Source of the DNA: an uncultured Oscillospiraceae bacterium
GTDB lineage: Bacteria > Bacillota > Clostridia > Oscillospirales > Ruminococcaceae
DNA: 32,034 bases
Assembly: GCA_910587465.1 (NCBI GenBank)
Contig: CAJUMS010000014.1
Span: 1-32,034, forward strand
Direction: 5' to 3'
Numbering within the stretch: position 1 is the first letter of the stretch; the number at the start of each line of letters is the position of its first letter. Shown piece after piece: positions 1-8,226 of this stretch. Position numbers and translations under genes: made by a program. The notes beneath the pieces were generated by a model. It was given only the letters and a program-made list of their open reading frames with translations, had not been told where the DNA came from and did not search any database.

Positions 1-2
1 TT

Positions 3-31
3 ATTATACCTTATTTTTCACCAATTTGCAA
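3..31 (-). promoter_or_regulatory. Possible leftward promoter at the window edge
   Basis: On the minus strand TTGCAA (31-26) is followed after 17 bases by a perfect TATAAT (8-3). It overlaps the end of the truncated integrase reading frame, so it would drive a gene lying left of the window. The -35 matches consensus at 4 of 6 positions. The downstream gene cannot be seen, so this is a sequence match only. Confidence 0.35.
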
Positions 32-526
32 CAGGTTTGTGCGGTGTTGCCTTAGGTCAACATCTTTCCATTGCAAACCGCAAAGCTCGCCGACCTTAAT
101 TCCGGTCATAAGAACCAACAGCATACATAAATTTACACGAACATTATGAGATAACGCATAATTTATGAATTTTCGCTGCTCCTCATCGGAAATCGGCTCA
201 CGTTCAACGGTTTTCTGTTTCGGCAGCGTAAGCGAGTTGGGCATAATGTCGGACATTCCGTGACGCTCAACGCCAAACAAAACCGCATTTCTCACAACCG
301 TAATCGCAAGCCTGACCGTCTTTGTTGACAGTCCCTTTTGTTGCAACTCGTATGTGAAATTTGTAATATCCTCGCCGGTCATTTCGTTGATTTTTTTGTT
401 GCCTAATATCGGCGCTATCATGGAGGTTATACGTGACTTATAGGAGTAATATGTACCCTCTTTGAGCATCTCTTTTTGCGACAACAGCCACTCGTTAAGC
501 AGCTCGGAAAAAGTTATATCATACAT
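11..526 (-). pseudogene. Truncated tyrosine integrase, N-terminal half
   Basis: The 171-residue product matches the N-terminal core-binding (SAM-like) domain and the first part of the catalytic domain of Tn916-type phage or ICE integrases, which are usually about 370-400 residues. Homology runs to TGIKVGELCGLQWKDVDL and then stops. About 13 unrelated residues follow before TAA. The first catalytic Arg (normally TGLRxGEL) is Lys here, and the HxxR box and the nucleophilic Tyr are absent, so it cannot be a working recombinase. The start at 526 is supported by AAAGGAG five bases upstream. It begins only 19 bases after the rfbH stop, which makes it the last reading frame of the sugar operon and marks a recombination junction. 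A C-terminal integrase half lies on the opposite strand at 24689-25522. Both halves contain the GELC.L.W motif, so they come from different copies. Confidence 0.85.
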
Positions 527-545
527 ATATGCTCCTTTCGATATA

Positions 546-1883
546 TCACTTGTTTACCGCTTCGATTATCACCTTCGCCATATAGTCTATCATTTCATCG
601 TTCATCCCCGGATAAACGCCGACCCAGAAAGTATCCCTCATGATCCTGTCGGTATTTTCGAGCATGCCGAAAACGCGGAAACCCCTGCCTGTTTTTCTCA
701 TTTCGTCAAAGCACGGATGCTTGGTCAAATTTCCCGCAAACAGCATACGCGTCTGAACTCCCTTGCTTTCTATGTATCTTACAATCTTATTGCGGTCAAT
801 TCCGTCCTTACAGGTGATCAGAAAACCAAACCAACTAGGATCGGAATTCTCACATGGAACAGGCAGGATAAGCTTGTTTTCAACAGGCTGAAGCGCTGCT
901 CTGAGCCGTTTGAAGTTTGATTTTCTCCGCTCAACAAAGGAAGGAAATTTCTCGATCTGCGCACAGCCTATTGCCGCCTGCATATCAGTCGCTTTAAGAT
1001 TATATCCGAAATGTGAATATACATATTTGTGATCGTAACCGAGCGGCAGCTCACCGTATTGCTTATCAAAGCGGTGTCCGCACATATTGTCGCAGCCGGA
1101 CTTGCAAATGCAATCACGCCCCCAATCCCGCATAGACTTAATAATTTTCGCGAGCAGCGGATCGTTTGTATAGACCGCTCCTCCCTCGCCCATCGTCATG
1201 TGGTGAGGAGGATAAAAGCTCGACGTGCCGATATCTCCGATAGTCCCCGTGAATCTCTTTTCTCCGTTTAGTGTATACGTAGATCCGAGCGCGTCGCAGT
1301 TATCCTCGACCAGCCATAGGTTGTGCATATCGCAGAATGCTTTGACCGCGCCCAGATCAAACGGATTACCGAGGGTATGCGCAATCATTACTGCTTTTGT
1401 TCTTGGGGAGAGCGATTTCTCCAGCATTGTTACGTCAATATTGTATTGTGGAATAGTAACGTCAACGAATACAGGCACTGCTCCGAACTGAATAATTGGT
1501 GTTACCGTTGTCGGAAATCCCGCAGCAACGGTAATCACCTCATCGCCGCGTTTAACCGCGCGTTCGCCTAGCAGCGGAGAAGTGAGCGTCATAAACGCAG
1601 TCAAGTTGGCGCTTGATCCCGAATTTACCAGCGCACAGTATTTTACGTTCAGATACTCCGAAAATTTACGCTCAAACTCATCGGTAAATCTACCGGAGGT
1701 AAGCCAGAACTCAAGCGCACTGTCCACGAGATTAACCATTTCGTCATGGTCGTAAACACGCGACGCATACGGTATCCTGTCGCCCTCCCTATACTTGTTT
1801 TGATTGTGAAATTTGTCGCAGTATTCCGCGACTAAATTCAGAATTTCCTGTTTTGCTTGTTCTTCCGTTTTATTTTCAAACAT
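546..1883 (-). CDS. rfbH: CDP-4-dehydro-6-deoxyglucose 3-dehydrase (E1, RfbH/DdhC type)
   Basis: This PMP/[2Fe-2S] enzyme removes the C3 hydroxyl of CDP-4-keto-6-deoxyglucose on the way to CDP-3,6-dideoxyhexoses. The aminotransferase fold is intact (VNSGSSANL, FDLGAVKAF, VEDNCDALGS). The Schiff-base Lys of ordinary DegT enzymes is replaced by His in PPHHMTMGEGG (about residues 225-235), the family hallmark. It is followed by a Cys-rich stretch (Cys258, 260, 264 and 268) that fits the C-X1-C-X7-C iron-sulphur motif. The ATG at 1883 was chosen over an upstream TTG at 1901 because AAAGGAAG lies seven bases before it; the product is 445 residues, normal for the family. It follows the acetyltransferase gene by about 40 bases. 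Its partner reductase E3 (DdhD/AscD) is not in the window, so it may be encoded elsewhere. Confidence 0.93.
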   Translation of the reverse strand: MFENKTEEQAKQEILNLVAEYCDKFHNQNKYREGDRIPYASRVYDHDEMVNLVDSALEFWLTSGRFTDEFERKFSEYLNVKYCALVNSGSSANLTAFMTLTSPLLGERAVKRGDEVITVAAGFPTTVTPIIQFGAVPVFVDVTIPQYNIDVTMLEKSLSPRTKAVMIAHTLGNPFDLGAVKAFCDMHNLWLVEDNCDALGSTYTLNGEKRFTGTIGDIGTSSFYPPHHMTMGEGGAVYTNDPLLAKIIKSMRDWGRDCICKSGCDNMCGHRFDKQYGELPLGYDHKYVYSHFGYNLKATDMQAAIGCAQIEKFPSFVERRKSNFKRLRAALQPVENKLILPVPCENSDPSWFGFLITCKDGIDRNKIVRYIESKGVQTRMLFAGNLTKHPCFDEMRKTGRGFRVFGMLENTDRIMRDTFWVGVYPGMNDEMIDYMAKVIIEAVNK

Positions 1884-1923
1884 TTCTTGTCTTCCTTTCA
1901 ATTTATTGTTTCTTTACAGAACC

Positions 1924-2676
1924 TTAACCTGAAATATCTACGATTATTTTCCCGGTAAGCTTTTCAGGCTCGTATGGTTTGATAGATTTATTGGCTATTT
2001 TAGTCGTCATAATGTCAATAAATTTTTCTACGGGAATATCTGCAGAAAAATCAAAATCAGCCCAGTGATATCTCCACCATTTCAGCTTCATAAATTCCGA
2101 AATGATATCCATTGAAAAACGATGCTTAATGATTTTGGCAGGCACACCTCCGACAATCGTATATGGCTCAACGTCTTTTGTAACAACGGCATGATTGGCT
2201 ATTATCGCGCCATCTCCAATTTTTATACCACGTTTTAGCGTAACATTTCCACCTATCCAAACATCATTTCCTATGTCCGCTTTTATAGGAGAATCCTTTG
2301 TGCCAACATATTCAAAACTACACTCGGGAGTTCGTGAATTTTTGAAAATGCAAAAGTCCTTATATTCATTCATAAAAGTAACCGTTGAAGTTGTAAATCT
2401 GTCATACGGATGGAGCGGTCCAAAGAAACTTAATCCACTTGCAATGCTGCTATACCTTCCCATAGTGCATAAATTCGATAGGGGCGACCATGTAAAAGAA
2501 AAGGAACCTATTGTAAACAATTTGTTCCCGGTAAACGCCACATATGGTTCATAGTATGAATTTGGATTTATATCGAGAGTATCTCCAATTTTAGGCCAGT
2601 TATTGCCCAAATAATTCCCATAAATTTTATGAGTCTCAAACAAATTGATTATGGCTTCATTTGCTTTAATAAGCAT
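1924..2676 (-). CDS. CatB/XAT-type O-acetyltransferase
   Basis: This is a left-handed beta-helix acyltransferase of the xenobiotic/CatB family, probably acetylating a sugar of the dideoxyhexose glycan. Hexapeptide repeats are clear in NDVWIGGNVTLKRGIKIGDG and NHAVVTKDV. They are followed by the family signature EPYTIVGGVPAKIIKHRF and a C-terminal helix with LKWWRYHW. The ATG at 2676 is preferred: AAGGA lies six bases upstream and the overlap with the epimerase gene falls to 11 bases, whereas a start at 2700 would overlap by 35. The product is then 250 residues. The position between the epimerase and RfbH genes suggests that the acceptor is the CDP-derived sugar or its glycan; the substrate cannot be read from sequence. 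Confidence 0.85.
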   Translation of the reverse strand: MLIKANEAIINLFETHKIYGNYLGNNWPKIGDTLDINPNSYYEPYVAFTGNKLFTIGSFSFTWSPLSNLCTMGRYSSIASGLSFFGPLHPYDRFTTSTVTFMNEYKDFCIFKNSRTPECSFEYVGTKDSPIKADIGNDVWIGGNVTLKRGIKIGDGAIIANHAVVTKDVEPYTIVGGVPAKIIKHRFSMDIISEFMKLKWWRYHWADFDFSADIPVEKFIDIMTTKIANKSIKPYEPEKLTGKIIVDISG

Positions 2677-3265
2677 TTCCGTTCCTTCTTTCATATGCAT
2701 CGTATTTTTTCGTAAATTCCTTAAAGCTTTGCAGTTCGCTGTCCTTTTGCGAAAGTATAACTTTATCCGCGCCGCCTATCCTTTCCAACTCCCAATCGAT
2801 TGCAATATCCGGATCGTTCCACTTTATTCCGTCATCATATTCTGCGTCAAAGCACGCGGAACATTTATATGATACAGTTGCCAAGTCCAATGCGAGAAAT
2901 CCGTGCGCACAGCCTACGGGGATCAGAATCTCTTTACGGTTTTCCCCATTCAACTCAAACCCATGCCATTTTTTAAACGTCGGACTGTCCATGCGAAGAT
3001 CGACAACAACGTCAAAAATATGCCCGGAGATACACCGCACCAGCTTGGCCTGCTCCTTAACCCGCTGAAAATGCAGTCCGCGTATAACGCCTTTTTTTGA
3101 TGTCGAATAAAATATTTCGTCAAGTTCGTGCTTAATACCATGCTGCTCAAAAATCTCACGAGAATAGTCCTTGGTAAAGCAGCCACGAATATCTTCTGAG
3201 TTGAATGGTGTTATCTCAAAAAGCCCTTTGATTTCCGTTTCTAAGAATTCAAATTTCTGTATCAT
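2666..3265 (-). CDS. RmlC-like cupin sugar epimerase, probably acting on CDP-3,6-dideoxy-4-ketohexose
   Basis: The 199-residue product is a cupin of the dTDP-4-dehydrorhamnose 3,5-epimerase family. Family residues are visible: KGVIRGLHFQ with catalytic His65, the core IPVGCAHGF with His121, and Tyr133. No other dTDP-rhamnose gene (rmlA, B or D) is present. The neighbours make CDP-dideoxyhexoses, so the closest known role is the C5 epimerase of CDP-ascarylose synthesis (AscE), which is homologous to RmlC. The ATG at 3265 overlaps the upstream stop as ATGA and has GGAGG seven bases upstream, so it beats the earlier in-frame start at 3286. An RmlC acting on dTDP sugar supplied from elsewhere remains possible. 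Confidence 0.82.
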   Translation of the reverse strand: MIQKFEFLETEIKGLFEITPFNSEDIRGCFTKDYSREIFEQHGIKHELDEIFYSTSKKGVIRGLHFQRVKEQAKLVRCISGHIFDVVVDLRMDSPTFKKWHGFELNGENRKEILIPVGCAHGFLALDLATVSYKCSACFDAEYDDGIKWNDPDIAIDWELERIGGADKVILSQKDSELQSFKEFTKKYDAYERRNGNAY

Positions 3266-4173
3266 TTTTCTACCTCCAGAAGCCATTTAATGGTTCTCTT
3301 TATTCCCACTTCAAAATCGATCTCTGCCGAATAACCGGTATCCTGTTTTATTTTTTCACAGCTGAATTTCTCAAGCGGCAAAGATATACCGTTAAACGGA
3401 ACTTCGCCCATAAAAAGCGGAATGTCATGATCAATATTGTCGCGCATAATTTTAATAAAATCCTTTAGCTTACGTGCCTTACCGCTTCCTATATAATACG
3501 AACAGTTTGGGATGCCGTTCTCTCCGCAAAGATATAATCCTTTAATCGTATCTGTTATGTATACAAAATCATAGTTATGCTCGCCAACAGTAAACGATGC
3601 GCGCTCTCCGTTAATCATCATCCTGCATGCGAAATTGATAAAATTATTTGTTGTATCGCCAATGCCGTAAATGTTCGAAATGTAACACCAGATGTGTTCG
3701 ATTCCAACCGAATTTGCAACAGCTTTACTCATAAATTGCGCTGCTGTTTTTGCGCTACCGTAACAGCTAACTAAGTTCGGAGTTGATAAGTTCTCCGGAA
3801 TATAACTCATCCCGTCTAATTGTGCCAGCGTTCCGGCTCCGACAAAACGTTTTATTCCCATTTCGGCAGCTACTTTCACCATGTCGCAAGTGTGTTTCAC
3901 ATTATCAAGCTGGAGCGCATAATCGCCGCGTGCTGCCCCGGAAGAGCCTGCCCAAGCCATGTGAAAAACCGCATCAATATCCTTGTCGGTAATGTTTTTA
4001 GTAAGCTCCTCACAATTATGCATATCGAAATCCACAAATCTTGCTTGAGGAGGTACTTTATCATTATGTCCTTGTAAATCCGCCGCAATGACCTCAACAT
4101 TGTTTTTTAGCAGTTCCTCAACAAGCAATGAACCAATAAACCCATTAGCTCCCGTTATCAACGCTTTTTTCAT
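3262..4173 (-). CDS. NAD-dependent epimerase/reductase (extended SDR)
   Basis: A 303-residue extended short-chain dehydrogenase with Rossmann motif GANGFIG (residues 8-14) and catalytic YxxxK at Tyr138 and Lys142; Thr115 sits where the active-site Ser/Thr is expected. In this context it is best read as the last-step 4-ketoreductase of CDP-3,6-dideoxyhexose synthesis (AscF, RfbJ or RfbS-like). Translation is coupled at both ends: it starts in an ATGA overlap with rfbG and ends in an ATGA overlap with the epimerase gene. The 4-keto stereochemistry, and hence ascarylose versus paratose or abequose, cannot be told from sequence alone. Confidence 0.82.
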   Translation of the reverse strand: MKKALITGANGFIGSLLVEELLKNNVEVIAADLQGHNDKVPPQARFVDFDMHNCEELTKNITDKDIDAVFHMAWAGSSGAARGDYALQLDNVKHTCDMVKVAAEMGIKRFVGAGTLAQLDGMSYIPENLSTPNLVSCYGSAKTAAQFMSKAVANSVGIEHIWCYISNIYGIGDTTNNFINFACRMMINGERASFTVGEHNYDFVYITDTIKGLYLCGENGIPNCSYYIGSGKARKLKDFIKIMRDNIDHDIPLFMGEVPFNGISLPLEKFSCEKIKQDTGYSAEIDFEVGIKRTIKWLLEVEK

Positions 4174-5216
4174 ATGTTCAAATACTCCTTGATTTGCTTG
4201 TCCATAACCTCCGAAATATCACCGTTCTGCAAATAAACCTTACTCCACTCAACGGTTTTTCCGATCGCTTCGGCGATGTGCCAGCGCGGCTTCCACCCGA
4301 ATGTAGACTTGATTTTTGAACAGTCCAGCTTAAGAAAATTCGCCTCGTGCGGGGCATTCTCCTCGGCAATATTTTTCCAACTCGCGCCCTCCCAGAGGTC
4401 GCAGAAAAGATCAACTAATTCACCCGTAGTAACGCAGTCGCACTCCTCGGGACCTACATTGTACCAGCCGAAAAATTTCGCGTTGTTATACTGTTTTTCG
4501 GCGATCATCAGATACGCGAAAAGCGGCTCGAGAACATGCTGATACGGTCTTGTTGAATATGGATTTCTTACGATAATATCCCGATTTTCGGACGCTGCCC
4601 GAACGCAGTCGGGAATAATTCTGTCGCTCGCGAAATCTCCGCCGCCTATAACATTTCCTGCGCGTGCGGTCGAGATCGCGATTTTTCCGTCTGCAAAAAA
4701 GCTGTTTTTGTAGCTGTGAGTTACCAATTCAGAACAGGATTTCGAGTTGGAATACGGGTCGAAGCCGTCCAATTCCTCATTCTCGCGGTATCCCCATGCC
4801 CATTCTTTGTTAAAATAAACCTTATCAGTTGTGACATTCAGGAACGACTTTACACAGTCGGAATTCCGCACGCACTCGAGAATATTAACCGTTCCCATAA
4901 CATTGGTTTCGTATGTATACGCGGGGTTTTTGTAGCTCTCGCGAACAATGGGCTGTGCGGCTAAATGCAGAACAATCTCAGGTCGTGCTTCGTCAAACGC
5001 CTTTTTTAGCGAATTATAATCACGGATATCCCCGATTATTGACGTAATGCTTTCGCCTATATTTGAGATCTCAAACAGCGACGGTGTTGTCGGAGGTTCG
5101 AGGGAATAACCCGTTACAACCGCTCCGGAATTTACGAGAATTTTGCATAACCACGAACCTTTAAAACCCGTGTGCCCCGTAATGAAAACGCGTTTGCCAT
5201 TGTAAAATTCGAGCAT
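4170..5216 (-). CDS. rfbG: CDP-glucose 4,6-dehydratase
   Basis: Converts CDP-D-glucose to CDP-4-keto-6-deoxyglucose, the second step of the pathway. The 348-residue extended SDR shows GHTGFKGSW (residues 14-22), TTDKVYFNKEW and the catalytic YSNSK (Tyr155, Lys159). The segment GHTGFKG is typical of RfbG rather than the dTDP-glucose enzyme RmlB. The ATG at 5216 shares one base with the rfbF stop (TAATG) and has AGGAG eight bases upstream, so it is preferred over an in-frame start at 5234. It is directly downstream of rfbF, the usual order for this pair. Confidence 0.94.
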   Translation of the reverse strand: MLEFYNGKRVFITGHTGFKGSWLCKILVNSGAVVTGYSLEPPTTPSLFEISNIGESITSIIGDIRDYNSLKKAFDEARPEIVLHLAAQPIVRESYKNPAYTYETNVMGTVNILECVRNSDCVKSFLNVTTDKVYFNKEWAWGYRENEELDGFDPYSNSKSCSELVTHSYKNSFFADGKIAISTARAGNVIGGGDFASDRIIPDCVRAASENRDIIVRNPYSTRPYQHVLEPLFAYLMIAEKQYNNAKFFGWYNVGPEECDCVTTGELVDLFCDLWEGASWKNIAEENAPHEANFLKLDCSKIKSTFGWKPRWHIAEAIGKTVEWSKVYLQNGDISEVMDKQIKEYLNI

Positions 5217-5995
5217 TATTCCCACTCCTTCCACGGGCAGCTTTCACTTGCCCAGAGCCTTTCAAGTTTTTCCTTTTCGCGAATTGTGTCCATACACTGC
5301 CAGAATCCCTTATGCAGATACGCGTTCAATTCGCAAAGCTCGACCAATTTATTAAGCGGCTCTTTTTCAAGTGTTGTTTCATCACCGTCAATATATTCAA
5401 AAATCTGCGGCTCGAATACCATAAATCCGATATTTATTAAATCGCCGTCAATGTCGGATTTCTCGCGGAAAGCCTCGACCCTTCCGTGCTTGCCTACCTC
5501 CAAAACGCCCTTGTCCTGTCCGAAATTGTACACCGAAAGAGTACCGATCTTGCCTTGCTTTTCGTGAAATTCCAGCAGCTCGGGAATGTTGATATTTCCC
5601 ACCGCATCGCCGTATGTAAGCATAAAGGGTTCGTCTCCGATATATTGTTTCGCGCGTTTTACCCGTCCGCCTGTCATTGTGTTTAAGCCTGTATCAACAA
5701 CAGTGACTTTCCACGGCTCGGCGTGCTTTTGGTGGACGATCATTTCCTGCTTGTCATTGGAAAAGTCGAACGTAATATCCGAGGTGTGCAGAAAATAATT
5801 CGCTAACCATTCCTTGATAATGTGCTGCTTGTAGCCTGCAAGAATTATGAAATCGTTGAATCCGTAATGTGAATATATCTTCATGATGTGCCATAAGATC
5901 GGCATTTCGCCTATCTCGATCATTGGCTTGGGGCGCAAGTGACTTTCTTCGCTTATTCGCGTTCCGAATCCGCCCGCAAGTATTAGAACCTTCAT
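5216..5995 (-). CDS. rfbF: Glucose-1-phosphate cytidylyltransferase
   Basis: Makes CDP-glucose from CTP and glucose 1-phosphate, the entry step for CDP-dideoxyhexoses. The 259-residue protein has the nucleotidyltransferase signature LAGGFGTRISEESHLRPKPM from residue 6, the metal-binding segment LTYGDAVGN, and the C-terminal FWQCMDTIREK typical of RfbF. The length is normal. It has AGGTG six bases before the ATG and begins 11 bases after the GT61-like gene. Confidence 0.95.
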   Translation of the reverse strand: MKVLILAGGFGTRISEESHLRPKPMIEIGEMPILWHIMKIYSHYGFNDFIILAGYKQHIIKEWLANYFLHTSDITFDFSNDKQEMIVHQKHAEPWKVTVVDTGLNTMTGGRVKRAKQYIGDEPFMLTYGDAVGNINIPELLEFHEKQGKIGTLSVYNFGQDKGVLEVGKHGRVEAFREKSDIDGDLINIGFMVFEPQIFEYIDGDETTLEKEPLNKLVELCELNAYLHKGFWQCMDTIREKEKLERLWASESCPWKEWE

Positions 5996-6006
5996 ATTTC
6001 ACCTCG

Positions 6007-8214
6007 TTATTTTGACTTCCCGAATAACCGCCCAAAGAAATTCACTATGGCGCGCATCGGCTTTGTTATACGCCACGAGCTCGACATTTCGTATTTGTCT
6101 ATCTTGCCTTGCAGCTCGGTTTTTTCCAAAAAAGCCAGCTCATTTTGCTCTTTTGCTTTTTCAAGAAGCAATTCATAATCTTTTTTCTGCTGTTTAGCGT
6201 CGTACTCGGCATTTAGAAGTGAGCGTTCAAGCTCCGCGTTTTTGACGGACAACTCGTCAACTCTTGTTTGCAAATCTCTCATATTATGCATTTCTTCGCC
6301 AAGCTCCGCTATCTGCTTTTCAAGCTTTGTATTAGTTGCCTCAATAAGCTTTGCCGCTTTGTAAATATCCGAGTTCTCAAGCTCAATTATGCGTTTTTTT
6401 GACCTGTCCAGCTCTGCCGATAGATGTTTAACACGATTATTCAAAACATCTTCGTTTGTTGTAAGATCAAGCTTTGATGTGTCAAATTCTTTTCCCAGAA
6501 AAACCTCGCTCATATTTTGCAAAATAGTGAGCATTTTTTGATTTTTTATAGATTTAAAACCGGCAATATTATTACTGTAATATTCGGGAAAGCTTTCCAA
6601 ATATTCAAATAGTACTTGTTTCAGTGATTCTTCCGGTGTTATATTTATTTCTTCGTTGTAAACTTTTTTGACGAATTTTTTAAAATCGTCTGTCACATAC
6701 ATAAGGCTTATGCCATGTGCCATATCTTTGTGGAGAAAATTTCCGGAAACATCCACACAATAAAAATCGGTGATACCCGCTGCTTCATTCAACAACGCTT
6801 GTATGGATACAGCGTTGTTATTCAGTCTTGATAACAGAGTTAATTTTACAGACGGTTTACAAAACAAAGCGTAGTGAGAATTTGATCCAAACTGAGTTAC
6901 AAATTCATCAGCGTCAAAAAGAAATTCGGCTTTCTCTCTCATGCTGTGGTCCTCTGGGTTAATTATTTCAAAACCCTTGTTTTTATAGTATTCTATAAAC
7001 CAATCTTCACCAATTATATTGCTTTTTCTTGTTTTGGTTTTCGTAAAGTAAATTTTTTTTCGTGGGTACGGTTTTAAGGTGTTTCTGATGGTTTTATAGA
7101 CTTCAACAAATTCCTTTGTGTAATCATATGGAATATATGAGGTTCTCATATATTGAGATTGCTCCGGAACAATAATACTTTTAAATTTTGTGGGTTTTTT
7201 GCATACTATTATGCGTTCCTCCGGTATGCCAAACAAATTGAGAATTTCCAAAGGGAATCTAATCGAACCGTTGTCCCAAATGCTTGTTATCGCGAGTTTA
7301 AGGTTGGAGCCAGTGTTTTCGCATAACCACCATACTCTATCGGCAAAGCATTCGATCAGAAGATGTCCGAGATGACCCATCAAAGTGCCGCCGTAAATCA
7401 CCGTTTCGTCTATGATATCTATTTCATTTTCCGGCACTTTATATCCGCCGGAAATGTGTCGAGTCAAGTATTCACTGTCAGGAATAAATGTTTCGTGGCC
7501 GGATATATAGTTGAAATTCTCATCGCACACACCGCCAAAAAGTGTACCGTTTATGGTTTTGTTTGGCAAAACAATTCCGTTATTTATTGTTTTACAACCC
7601 AGCTTGCGATTTGAAAAGTATTTTATAGAGTAGGGATCTTTCCATAACGTTTTATATTTTTCGGGAACGTAAAAATGTTCTTCAAAAAATTTGTCGTCTA
7701 ATTCGACGCGTCTGCGATAAAATGTATTCTTGACAACATAAGAGTCATATACAACAGAATCTATTACCATAGATTTTTCGCAGTCAAACACCACTAAATT
7801 CAGCCCTCTAAGGTTGACAGAGTAGTTAACTCCGTTAATCAGAATATCTCCAATATTCCCCTTGCTCCATGACTTGCTGGACACTGAGAGCCCAACGCCA
7901 TCAAAGTTACCGTCAAACGCAACCACGTCATCAGGTCTTTCGCCTGCTATATCAGCAATAACCGATCCTTTGCCGCACACACCCACATACATTTTGTGAA
8001 GCACACTTGTTATTTGGGTAAAACCGATTTCGTGCAATATGTTAAACGCTTTTTCAGGGATATTACTGCCAAGCGTATCCTTAACCGCCGCGACAATAAG
8101 ATACTTTTCCCTAAGTGCCAAAAGACATTCAAGATAAACGGTTATATCCCTTGTATTTAAGAGATTGTTCAGGCGTTCTTCAAAATTTATTTTTATATTT
8201 TCGGATACTTCCAT
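6007..8214 (-). CDS. GT61-like glycosyltransferase with N-terminal ILEI/PANDER-like domain
   Basis: A 735-residue cytosolic protein of three parts. Residues about 28-160 resemble the ILEI/PANDER (FAM3) fold: KYLIVAAVKD, then GNIGDILINGVNYS and RGLNLVVFD with VIDSVVYDSY. The two halves stand in the opposite order to animal FAM3 proteins. Residues about 270-500 match family 61 / DUF563 glycosyltransferases (GGTLMGHLGHLLIECF, RKKIYFTKTKTRKSN, EFVTQFGSNSHYALF). Residues about 590-710 are a long heptad-rich coiled coil ending in SSSWRITKPMRAI, a tail common on bacterial glycosyltransferases. The start has GGAGG five bases upstream. The sugar and acceptor are unknown; its position between the CDP-sugar and aldolase genes suggests it uses a product of this operon. 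Confidence 0.8.
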   Translation of the reverse strand: MEVSENIKINFEERLNNLLNTRDITVYLECLLALREKYLIVAAVKDTLGSNIPEKAFNILHEIGFTQITSVLHKMYVGVCGKGSVIADIAGERPDDVVAFDGNFDGVGLSVSSKSWSKGNIGDILINGVNYSVNLRGLNLVVFDCEKSMVIDSVVYDSYVVKNTFYRRRVELDDKFFEEHFYVPEKYKTLWKDPYSIKYFSNRKLGCKTINNGIVLPNKTINGTLFGGVCDENFNYISGHETFIPDSEYLTRHISGGYKVPENEIDIIDETVIYGGTLMGHLGHLLIECFADRVWWLCENTGSNLKLAITSIWDNGSIRFPLEILNLFGIPEERIIVCKKPTKFKSIIVPEQSQYMRTSYIPYDYTKEFVEVYKTIRNTLKPYPRKKIYFTKTKTRKSNIIGEDWFIEYYKNKGFEIINPEDHSMREKAEFLFDADEFVTQFGSNSHYALFCKPSVKLTLLSRLNNNAVSIQALLNEAAGITDFYCVDVSGNFLHKDMAHGISLMYVTDDFKKFVKKVYNEEINITPEESLKQVLFEYLESFPEYYSNNIAGFKSIKNQKMLTILQNMSEVFLGKEFDTSKLDLTTNEDVLNNRVKHLSAELDRSKKRIIELENSDIYKAAKLIEATNTKLEKQIAELGEEMHNMRDLQTRVDELSVKNAELERSLLNAEYDAKQQKKDYELLLEKAKEQNELAFLEKTELQGKIDKYEMSSSWRITKPMRAIVNFFGRLFGKSK

Positions 8215-8226
8215 ACTGCCCTCCGA

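Noticed and set aside
2666..3265. Calling the cupin epimerase rmlC of dTDP-rhamnose synthesis
   Set aside because: No rmlA, rmlB or rmlD is present and all neighbours are CDP-dideoxyhexose enzymes, so the rhamnose role was not assigned.
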